Shown here in pieces: positions 17,668-25,244 of a DNA stretch of 64,000 nt. The notes under the pieces were generated by a model, which ran no database searches, was not told the origin of the DNA, and saw only the letters and a program-made list of their open reading frames with translations. The stretch's first letter is position 1; every line of letters begins with the position of its first letter. The stretch is from the NCBI GenBank assembly GCA_964629735.1, contig CAZVQX010000002.1:1-64000 (forward strand), written 5' to 3'. Origin of the DNA: CAZVQX01 sp964629735 (GTDB taxonomy: Bacteria > Bacillota_I > Bacilli_A > RF39 > UBA660). The translations under genes and the position numbers were made by a program.

Positions 17668-19259
17668 AACATTATTGAATTATCAAAATGAGTATACCAT
17701 AGCGGTCGATAGCACTCCCATGATTGTGGACGACATTTTTTATCTGAGTATATTTTTTCTATATATTTTCTTAAAATTAGATAATACTCTAGGTCAACAG
17801 CTTTTTCATTTAAGATTTTCATATCTTTTTTACTATGTATTTGATATATATTAAAAGTTGGGAAATGTTTGGTTATATCTTTAAAATCAATGATAAAATT
17901 AATAATATCATCAATCGGATCTAAACCTAATACAAATAAATAATTAGTAGTAATTCCAATACTATTACAGTATTTAATTGCTTCTTTATAATCAATAATT
18001 GTCACTTTTCTTTTTATTTTGTGCAAAATCTGTTCACGATTATTTATACATTCTACTGTAAAACTAATCATTAAATTATCAATTTTTGTTTTTACTTTTT
18101 TGAGATCCTCTTTATCAATTAATTGAGAGCCTATATAGTGAATTACACCATTAAATCCTAATTTTTCACTAACTGCTTTTATTAATAATAAATGATTTAT
18201 TAGTGATACAGAATTTTCAAAACAACCCGTACAAATTGTAATATATTCTAAATCATCCATACTTTCGTTATTTATTATTTTTTTGAAATAATTTGTTAAC
18301 GATTCTTCGTCTTCTAGTATAATTTCTTCATTATTTACAATAAGATTATTCGGACAAAATAAGCAACCAAAACAATTACTTCTTTGATTAGAATTAATTG
18401 TTAAAGATTTATTATTATTTCTAAAATAACTAGATGAACAATCATCATTTTCTAATTCGTTGAGCTCACCAATTTCTAATTTATCAAAATAAATTCTATT
18501 GCCTTCTTCTATAAAGACAGAATTAGGATTATTATACAAACCTAATTTAAACAATTTAGGATAATCATTAAATTTTAATTCAAACCTAACTCTTGTTGTA
18601 TTTACACTACTAGTATTAATACCAATCATATTTAAGTAAATTAAGATTATATCATAAAGATGAACATCATATTTTTTACTAATTTTTAGTAACTCATCAT
18701 AACTATATATAATATTTTGAAAATCATATAATTGAATTGCTTTTTCCATTATCTTATTTATAAAATCTCTTTTTTTATTAGTATAAGCTTTTCTATCTAA
18801 TTCATTAGATTGTACGATTTTAACTTTTATTTCTTCATATTCTTTTGCCATGCTAAAATGCGTATTTAAATAATCGCGAAAATAAATTGATTCTTTATAA
18901 CGAAGACTGTTTTTTTCAACAATATGAATGTAATGAGTTCGATTATTCTCTGGCCCTTTTCTAAGTAAATACTCCCCCTTTACACCATTATCATCGCGAA
19001 AATCATAATCTTCTAATTTTTCAAAAATGGGAATAAACTGGCGGGCATCATCTAATTTATCAACCGTAATTAACATATCAATAATGGGTTTGGCTTTTAT
19101 ACCAATTATTGATGTACTACCAATATGTTCAATCTCAACATCATGATCGTTTAAATATGTTTTTAGTAATTTTTTTTCTTTTAAAAATTCTTTTTCCCAT
19201 ATTGGATTATAATCGTCTAACCTTACTTCATTTTTAGATAAACCTATTATTTTTTTCAT
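17664..19259 (-). CDS. Fusion of a GrpB/UPF0157 domain with an atypical radical-SAM-like domain
   Basis: Residues about 1-175 match the GrpB (UPF0157) family: EHIGSTSIIGIKAKP, RTHYIHIVEK, FRDYLNTH and a closing YTNKKRDFINKIM. This domain is related to nucleotidyltransferases. A linker (about 176-290) follows. From about 295 a CX2CX2C cluster (CFGCLFC) is followed by ITICTGCFENS and later YLFVLGLDP, laid out like the strands of a radical-SAM barrel. Canonical radical-SAM proteins use CX3CX2C, so the spacing is unusual. Two more cysteines near the C-terminus (CRPQSWECYRP) could bind another cluster. Overlaps of 4 bp on both sides couple it to the PHP and phosphoketolase-like genes. I know no described protein with this architecture. 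Confidence 0.65.
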   Translation of the reverse strand: MKKIIGLSKNEVRLDDYNPIWEKEFLKEKKLLKTYLNDHDVEIEHIGSTSIIGIKAKPIIDMLITVDKLDDARQFIPIFEKLEDYDFRDDNGVKGEYLLRKGPENNRTHYIHIVEKNSLRYKESIYFRDYLNTHFSMAKEYEEIKVKIVQSNELDRKAYTNKKRDFINKIMEKAIQLYDFQNIIYSYDELLKISKKYDVHLYDIILIYLNMIGINTSSVNTTRVRFELKFNDYPKLFKLGLYNNPNSVFIEEGNRIYFDKLEIGELNELENDDCSSSYFRNNNKSLTINSNQRSNCFGCLFCPNNLIVNNEEIILEDEESLTNYFKKIINNESMDDLEYITICTGCFENSVSLINHLLLIKAVSEKLGFNGVIHYIGSQLIDKEDLKKVKTKIDNLMISFTVECINNREQILHKIKRKVTIIDYKEAIKYCNSIGITTNYLFVLGLDPIDDIINFIIDFKDITKHFPTFNIYQIHSKKDMKILNEKAVDLEYYLILRKYIEKIYSDKKCRPQSWECYRPLWYTHFDNSIML

Positions 19260-20074
19260 TTGTTCCTCCTCATAATTAATTTTTTTATTTCTTCTTCAGG
19301 AATATTAACTCCAAAAAAATTGTTGCTTTCATAATTGTGAAAATCACTACCACCAGTCATTATTAATTTGTGACGAATACATATTTCTCTTAACGCTTGT
19401 AACTCTTTTTTGGTGTGATATCGATAATAAACCTCTACTCCACCTGCACCTTGATTTTTTATTTTGATAATTTCATTTTCTATATTATTATCTTTAGCTA
19501 AACCAGAAAAAAACGGATGGGCAATCACTGCTACTCCACCGGCGGCTTTTATTATATTAATAGCTTCAGTTATACTATATTTGTTAATTGGTATATAATA
19601 ATGGGCTTTTTTACCTATGTATTTATCGTAAGCCTCTACTACTTGTGATACATAACCGTTAGCTATCATGGTTTTAACAATACTTTTTTTATCAACAATT
19701 CCATCATGACTATTATTTTTTACTTCGTCTAAACTAATAAAAATACCATTATTATTTAATAATTCAATAACTTTATTACATATATCTATATTACTCTCAC
19801 GTAATTTTAACATTTTACCCTCAATTTTATCAATGTCTTTTATATTATAACCTAAAATATGTAATTTCCGATAATCGGTCGTTATTTCAATTGCTGGTAT
19901 AATGTTTAATTTTAATTCTTCGGCCAATTTTTGATATTGATTATAGCCAATAATAGTATCATGATCAGTTATTGCTAGATTAATTATACCTAATTGCTGA
20001 CAAGTTGTTATAATTGTTTCTGGCTCTAAATCGCCATCCGAATAGGTACTGTGAATGTGAAAGTCTACTTTCAT
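19256..20074 (-). CDS. PHP-domain phosphoesterase
   Basis: A 272-aa stand-alone PHP protein resembling the YciV/RnaseAM group, which removes phosphates from 3',5'-bisphosphonucleotides or RNA 5' ends. Metal ligands are visible in order: FHIHSTYSDG (about residues 5-14), ITDHDT (about 36-41), EITTD (about 62-66), VIAHPF (about 178-183) and GGSDFH (about 240-245). It begins the three-gene operon, with AGGAGG upstream of the ATG at 20072-20074 and a TATAAT-like box about 35 bp further up. Its stop overlaps the GrpB fusion by 4 bp. A role as phosphatase acting on a product of its operon partners is my inference. Confidence 0.85.
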   Translation of the reverse strand: MKVDFHIHSTYSDGDLEPETIITTCQQLGIINLAITDHDTIIGYNQYQKLAEELKLNIIPAIEITTDYRKLHILGYNIKDIDKIEGKMLKLRESNIDICNKVIELLNNNGIFISLDEVKNNSHDGIVDKKSIVKTMIANGYVSQVVEAYDKYIGKKAHYYIPINKYSITEAINIIKAAGGVAVIAHPFFSGLAKDNNIENEIIKIKNQGAGGVEVYYRYHTKKELQALREICIRHKLIMTGGSDFHNYESNNFFGVNIPEEEIKKLIMRRNK

Positions 20075-20195
20075 ATAATCACCTCCTAAAAGTACGTATA
20101 ATAGCCTAGAAAATTATATTACTAGTTTTAAATAAATATTACCTTATTAATTATTTTATTAATTTTTTTGATTATACTATTTAATAGGTGATGGT

Positions 20196-20774
20196 ATGAA
20201 TCTTGATAAATTAAAAAAAGAATTAGAACAATGTCGCTTATGCGAAGAAAAATTTGGGTTTCGACCTAATCCAGTTTATTTTGGTAATCAAAATGTAAAA
20301 ATTATGCATATATCTCAAGCCCCTTCTAAAAATGTTCACTTAACTAAAAAATCATTTAATGATATTAGTGGTCAAAAATTAAAATATGAATGGTATCAAA
20401 TAACAGATGAAGATTTTTATAATCCTAATAATTTTTATATTACTTCAGTCGGGCACTGTTATCCAGGTAAAAATAGAAAAGGCCGTGATAATAAACCTCC
20501 TAAAATATGTAGAGATATATGGTTAAAAAAAGAAATTGAATTAGTTAACTGCCAATTATATGTAATAGTTGGTAAAGAAGCAGCTGATTTTTTATTCCCT
20601 AAAAGCAACTTTAAAGAACTAGTTTTTAATAATAATATATTTAATAATAAAATAGCATTAGTTCTTCCCCATCCTTCACCTGTTAATATTAAATGGTTTT
20701 TGGATAATCCTGAATTTGAAAAAACAAGAATAATTGAGATAAGAGCAATAATAAAAGAAGTATTACAACTATAA
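20196..20774 (+). CDS. Uracil-DNA glycosylase superfamily protein
   Basis: This protein resembles a Firmicutes uracil-DNA glycosylase-like family of about 190-200 aa. It opens with a CX2C pair (CRLC), then ISQAPSKNVH at the position of the water-activating motif, FYITSVGHCYPGK, VIVGKEAADFLF and the DNA-binding motif LPHPSP near residue 157. Two further cysteines (KIC...NCQ) 14 residues apart could complete a 4Fe-4S cluster as in family 4 and 5 enzymes. It should remove uracil or damaged bases from DNA, although the usual GEAPG motif reads SQAPS. The ATG follows AGGTG. It is divergent from the PHP operon and overlaps the next gene tail to tail. Confidence 0.82.
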   Translation: MNLDKLKKELEQCRLCEEKFGFRPNPVYFGNQNVKIMHISQAPSKNVHLTKKSFNDISGQKLKYEWYQITDEDFYNPNNFYITSVGHCYPGKNRKGRDNKPPKICRDIWLKKEIELVNCQLYVIVGKEAADFLFPKSNFKELVFNNNIFNNKIALVLPHPSPVNIKWFLDNPEFEKTRIIEIRAIIKEVLQL

Positions 20775-20780
20775 TACTTC
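20757..20780. terminator. Bidirectional terminator between convergent genes
   Basis: GAAGTATTA and TAATACTTC pair around a six-base loop with T-rich tails on both strands. The stem contains the stop codons of the glycosylase-like gene and the phosphoesterase gene, which overlap by 6 bp. Confidence 0.75.
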
Positions 20781-21596
20781 TTTATTTAAACGTTCTCTAA
20801 CTTCATTCCAAATCTCCGGCTTAATATCTTCTAATCGTTCTGATAGTCCTAATTCATTCGCACGTTTTTTTACACCACGAATATATATACCTGTATAATC
20901 ACTACCTGTAAGTAATGCTTTAGTTAAAACTTCACCCCATTTAATTGTTATATTATTTAATTCACTATTTTTAATTGAATTTATTGGTAAATTAATATCA
21001 TATTGCAGATGAATAAAATTTGGTTGCCAGTGATTATCTATAAATTCAATAATCATTAGACTAGTACCTTTTATTCCGTCAGCAGGTAAACCGGTGGAAC
21101 CTGGATTAAAAAATCTAATATTGTTTTTTGAAAATAATAACTGATTATGTTGATGACCAAAAATAACATATTTATACTTAAAGTCTTTTTGCAAGTATGG
21201 AACTTCTTTAAATTTATGAGTAACGTATATTTCAGGGCAACCATCAATATTAACAACTGTTGAACTAGGCATTCTTTTTATATAATCTAAATCACTTTGA
21301 GTTAACTGTTTATAAGCTAATAATAATGGAGCATTATTATTGTCCAGTGACCATTCACCTTGATTATTAAAATGATAATTAATGAAATAATCTTCTCGAT
21401 TACCTTTTACTAACCAATGTTTATATTCATTATTTTTTAATTGAATAAAATCTAAGACCTCTCTTGAGTGAGGTACATCACTAATAAAATCACCACACCA
21501 AACAATACCATCAAAATTATTATGATCAATATATTCAAAACATTTTTTCAAAGCAAAAATATTCCCGTGAATATCACTTAATACTGCTAACTTCAT
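20769..21596 (-). CDS. Calcineurin-like metallophosphoesterase (YfcE/MJ0936-like)
   Basis: A soluble two-metal phosphoesterase. Motifs: LSDIHGN (residues 5-11), WCGDFISD (about 33-40), KGNRED (about 64-69, where GN-H/E is typical), VTHKF and FGHQHN (about 148-153). The closing FNPGSTGLP is typical of the YfcE/YsnB-like group. The last about 80 residues extend beyond the core fold and I do not recognise them. ATG with a strong GAGGAGG site. Substrate is unknown; relatives act on phosphodiesters or small nucleotides. Confidence 0.85.
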   Translation of the reverse strand: MKLAVLSDIHGNIFALKKCFEYIDHNNFDGIVWCGDFISDVPHSREVLDFIQLKNNEYKHWLVKGNREDYFINYHFNNQGEWSLDNNNAPLLLAYKQLTQSDLDYIKRMPSSTVVNIDGCPEIYVTHKFKEVPYLQKDFKYKYVIFGHQHNQLLFSKNNIRFFNPGSTGLPADGIKGTSLMIIEFIDNHWQPNFIHLQYDINLPINSIKNSELNNITIKWGEVLTKALLTGSDYTGIYIRGVKKRANELGLSERLEDIKPEIWNEVRERLNKEVL

Positions 21597-21615
21597 TTTG
21601 ACCTCCTCATTTAAA

Positions 21616-21641
21616 ATCTTCTATGAATATTCATAGAAGAT
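21616..21641 (-). terminator. Palindromic terminator after the LtaS-like operon
   Basis: A perfect 26-bp inverted repeat (ATCTTCTATGAAT and its complement) lies 6 bp beyond the stop codon of the 21647-22261 gene. It is followed by TTTTAAAT on the minus strand. The tail is short, so efficiency may be moderate. Confidence 0.65.
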
Positions 21642-21646
21642 ATTTT

Positions 21647-22261
21647 TTATTTCATTTCAGCTATTTCTAATCTTTCACCATTATGAATTATTACTAAGAT
21701 TGATTCTGTTTGATAACCTAAATCTTTTTCATAATTAATTAAAGTTTTTATTAAATAAGCATCCTTATCTATTTTATCATTATACTCAAATTTAGTAGAT
21801 TCAACTGAAACAATATTAATACCACTCACCACTGGTAATTCTTGTTTACGGTCACCATAAACATTATTTTCAACATGACTATATAATGTATCTTTAGCAA
21901 GTTTTATTAAATCATCTTGATAAGGTTTATAAACAAATTGAACACCGCCAACATCATTTTGATTAATTTTATTTTTCAGCGTAAATAAATCACTCAAAAA
22001 TAATTGACTAATTAATTTGGCATAATTTTCTTCATTTACTTCTTTTTTTGATAATTCTACTTTTAATTCATTAAATAAATTTTTATAGTAAGTTGTTGCC
22101 GTTTCTTTTAATTCATACCCTTTAATATCGTCTACTATTTTTACAGTTTTAACGACTGATTGTTTTTTGGTTTTTTTTAAAAAAACAAATGTAAAAGCAA
22201 AGACTATAAGTACAAATAATAAAATTATTATTATTTTAGATTGTTTTGATTTAAAATTCAT
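21647..22261 (-). CDS. Single-pass membrane protein of unknown function
   Basis: About 204 residues with one N-terminal membrane helix (about residues 9-30) preceded by lysines, so the rest is outside the cell. The exterior part is mixed alpha/beta with no motif I recognise. It starts at the ATG 22259-22261 behind GGGTGA, and this site overlaps the stop of the LtaS-like gene. Translational coupling suggests it assists that enzyme, but this is only positional evidence. Confidence 0.7.
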   Translation of the reverse strand: MNFKSKQSKIIIILLFVLIVFAFTFVFLKKTKKQSVVKTVKIVDDIKGYELKETATTYYKNLFNELKVELSKKEVNEENYAKLISQLFLSDLFTLKNKINQNDVGGVQFVYKPYQDDLIKLAKDTLYSHVENNVYGDRKQELPVVSGINIVSVESTKFEYNDKIDKDAYLIKTLINYEKDLGYQTESILVIIHNGERLEIAEMK

Positions 22262-22266
22262 TTTTA

Positions 22267-24285
22267 TCACCCATAATTTTCTATTAATTTAATTGTTTCT
22301 GATGATTTTTTTATTAAATCATATACAATTATTGAATTCGATACTGATATAACTTCCTCTGCGTGTTTATTATTTTGTTCAATCTCATTAATACTAATTG
22401 GTATTTCTGGATTTAATAATTTACCTTCCTTTTTTTGATTATTGTAATACATTTTATTACTAATCCAATTACCATCAGGGAAAACAACAACATTATTTTC
22501 AACACCAAAAATATCATTACCTAAAGCATATTTATTTTTGAAGCCAAACATATTACCTAAGGTTGGTGCTATATCATACATACCCATTACCTCTTTAACT
22601 TCACCTTTTACTTTTTGGTCTTTTGTCCAGATTATAAATGGAACCTTTTTTAAAACAGCCATATCATAAAAATCTAACTCAATATAATTTGGATCATCTT
22701 TATCTAAAATAGCATCTGTATATGGATCATAATTATATAATCTTTCATATTCGCTTCGTTTTAACTTAGCATCATGGTCACCATATATAACTATAACTGT
22801 ATTCTCTAATAAACCTTCTTGATCTAATTCTTCAATAAATTGTCCTATTGCTTCATCAGCGTAATGTACTGATTTAAAATAATTTCCAAGTTTAGTTCCT
22901 TCTAAAAATGGTGCTGAAACTTCTTCCATTTTTTTTGTTTCTTCATTATATCTTTCATATTTATAATCAACTTTATAATCAACAAGCCCTTTTTTTATAA
23001 TATCTGAAAACGGTGTATGGTTAGTAAGCATAATCATTGTCCCATAAAAATTAGTATGTTGTTCGTTTATTTCTTTTATTTTAGGAATAGCTTGTTTAAA
23101 GAATGATTTATCACTAAGTCCTAATCCAATCTTTTCATTAATGTTAAAATCCTTTGAATGATAGAAACGATCATAACCAAATTCTTTATGAACTACATTC
23201 CGATTCCAATATGTTCCGTTGTTACCATGCATACTAAATGAATAATATCCTAATTCTTTTAATAATTTAGGAATTGTTACATATTCACGATTCCAATAGT
23301 TAACAAAAACGGTTCCGTTACTAGTTGGCATTAATGATGTATTTAGTGTAAACTCACTATCACTACTTGTCCCTACACCTTCTTGGGCATAAAAGTTAGA
23401 GAAAAATAATCCTTCTCTAGCAAGTTTGTTTAAGTTAGGTGTAAGATCAAGGCCATTAAATTTTTGTTCCATCGTAATTGTTTGAATACTTTCGGCATGA
23501 ATTGTAATAATATTTTTTCCTTTAAAAATATCAGTATATTTATTAGTTGTGCTCAAATCTGTTTTGTTTTCATAATATTCCCTAAACACCTTAGCATTTT
23601 CATCATAACCAAATAATGGATTTATTTGTGGTTTTAAACTACTTACTAAATCATTTACATGGTAAGTGTAAACCCCAAATTTCATAACTATATATTCTCT
23701 ATTCCATTGTTTTCCAAAGCGTCCTATATCAAGACCAGTTAAGGTTGATATGAAAAAGCCAATAACAATTAAACCGGCAACTAATGTATTTAGTGCTCGT
23801 ACTTTTCCAACTTCTATTTTTTCAACCATTGTAAAATAATCTTTCTTTTTCAATTTATAATTAATATATATCAAAAATATAGGTTGCCATATAAATATAA
23901 AATCTTTTATTTCTAATATATTTTCAACAACTGCATCAGCAACGTCGAATAATTGTACTGTTGTAGCTAATAATGACGCTGATGCAAATGATATATAATT
24001 GGTATAATAAATAGAATTAATTACACATAATGCAGTTAAGAAAATTGAAAAGCCAAAAAAATAACGAAATTGTTTTTTAGGTTTGAAAAAATATCCAAAC
24101 GCTCCAATAATTAAGACTACTGCTAGGTCAGCCAATATTGGTTTTAATTCTAAATAGTTTTTAACAGTAAAAACTCTTAATAACCAACCATTTAAAACTA
24201 AAGTAATAACAAATGTAAAAAACAATATGTTAGTACTTAAATAAACTTTTGTATTATTTTTAAATCTATTAAGAAATTCTTGCAT
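22267..24285 (-). CDS. Lipoteichoic acid synthase-like phosphoglycerol transferase (sulfatase fold)
   Basis: LtaS-type enzymes polymerise glycerol phosphate from phosphatidylglycerol on the outer membrane face. Five N-terminal helices span about residues 15-190. The extracellular sulfatase-fold domain carries the metal site: IHAES (about 265), the catalytic-Thr region VGTSSDSEFT (about 307), the MHGN motif and YGDHD (about 500). The length of 672 aa fits LtaS (about 650). The ATG at 24283-24285 behind GAGGTG is preferred to a GTG nine bases upstream, which lies in the ribosome site. Polymerase versus primase (LtaP) activity cannot be distinguished. The LCP ligase elsewhere in the window is consistent with a wall- or lipid-linked polymer. 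Confidence 0.9.
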   Translation of the reverse strand: MQEFLNRFKNNTKVYLSTNILFFTFVITLVLNGWLLRVFTVKNYLELKPILADLAVVLIIGAFGYFFKPKKQFRYFFGFSIFLTALCVINSIYYTNYISFASASLLATTVQLFDVADAVVENILEIKDFIFIWQPIFLIYINYKLKKKDYFTMVEKIEVGKVRALNTLVAGLIVIGFFISTLTGLDIGRFGKQWNREYIVMKFGVYTYHVNDLVSSLKPQINPLFGYDENAKVFREYYENKTDLSTTNKYTDIFKGKNIITIHAESIQTITMEQKFNGLDLTPNLNKLAREGLFFSNFYAQEGVGTSSDSEFTLNTSLMPTSNGTVFVNYWNREYVTIPKLLKELGYYSFSMHGNNGTYWNRNVVHKEFGYDRFYHSKDFNINEKIGLGLSDKSFFKQAIPKIKEINEQHTNFYGTMIMLTNHTPFSDIIKKGLVDYKVDYKYERYNEETKKMEEVSAPFLEGTKLGNYFKSVHYADEAIGQFIEELDQEGLLENTVIVIYGDHDAKLKRSEYERLYNYDPYTDAILDKDDPNYIELDFYDMAVLKKVPFIIWTKDQKVKGEVKEVMGMYDIAPTLGNMFGFKNKYALGNDIFGVENNVVVFPDGNWISNKMYYNNQKKEGKLLNPEIPISINEIEQNNKHAEEVISVSNSIIVYDLIKKSSETIKLIENYG

Positions 24286-24342
24286 TAATTTCACCTCATA
24301 TAAATCTAAATAAGTATAACACTTTTTAAATTTTTTTTCAAA

Positions 24343-24387
24343 TTAAAAAAGTCCATTACAGACTAATTGACATGGCAGCAATGGACT
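24343..24387 (-). terminator. Terminator after the YihY-family gene
   Basis: AGTCCATT and AATGGACT form an 8-bp stem around a 22-base loop, followed by TTTTTTAAT on the minus strand. It lies 12 bp past the stop of the 24399-25244 gene. Confidence 0.75.
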
Positions 24388-24398
24388 ATTGAAAATTA

Positions 24399-25244
24399 TC
24401 AATATTTATCATTTAAATCTAAGTTATAAGTATTAATAGCAATACCTAAAACAAAAACATAAGATAAAATATACGCCCAGATCATAAGGACCATAATCGA
24501 TGATAAACTACCATAAAAAATATCATAATTAGCTATATTACTGGCATAATATGAATAGATTGAAGTTGCTACTAACCAAGAAAAAGTAGTGAAAACAGCA
24601 CCTTTTCTAGTATTTTTACTTGTAACACTAATATCAGGAGCGATTGCGTATATAAAATTAATTGTAAAGAAAATAATAACAAAGCTAATTGGCCATTTTA
24701 ATAATACAAATATTGAATACAATAGTTTTACTGTTTCTTTATTACTAATAAAGCTTAATAATAATTTTATTAAAACATTACCAAATGCTAAGACAATTAA
24801 TATAAACAAAAATAAAAATACTAATACAAATGATAAAATAAAAGCTTTTATTCTTCGTTTAATTTTAGATGATTCATCAATTTGATATAGTGTATTTGAA
24901 GCAATAATAACTGAATATAAGCCATTAGAAGCAATTACAAATCCTATTATTATAAATAGGCCAACATTAAAGTTAAAACCTTTACCCGATATAATAGGTA
25001 CTAATATCTTACTTACTTCTCTAGGAAATGTTCGATTCATAAAATTAATAAATGAAGCAATTGATATATTAAAAAAAGATGCAAAAAACACAAACAATGT
25101 AATTATGGGAACAATTGATAATACAAGTGAAAAGGCCAGATTACCTGGTAATATTTCCATTTCTGGTTTTTGAAATACGGTCGATAATTTTTGGCCTTCT
25201 TTAGTAGTAAAAATTTTTTTATTAGTCAATTTTTTGATCTTCAC
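24399..25244 (-). CDS. YihY/BrkB family membrane protein
   Basis: About six membrane helices fill the 281 residues. The early ILPGNLAFSLVLSIVPIITLF segment and the central ASNGLYSVIIASNTLYQI region are typical of the YihY (BrkB, formerly 'RNase BN') family. The function of the family is not established; roles in envelope integrity or transport have been proposed. The start is a GTG at 25242-25244 with a weak ribosome site, overlapping the end of the GGDEF gene by 23 bp, so it is probably translated by coupling. Confidence 0.85.
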   Translation of the reverse strand: MKIKKLTNKKIFTTKEGQKLSTVFQKPEMEILPGNLAFSLVLSIVPIITLFVFFASFFNISIASFINFMNRTFPREVSKILVPIISGKGFNFNVGLFIIIGFVIASNGLYSVIIASNTLYQIDESSKIKRRIKAFILSFVLVFLFLFILIVLAFGNVLIKLLLSFISNKETVKLLYSIFVLLKWPISFVIIFFTINFIYAIAPDISVTSKNTRKGAVFTTFSWLVATSIYSYYASNIANYDIFYGSLSSIMVLMIWAYILSYVFVLGIAINTYNLDLNDKY

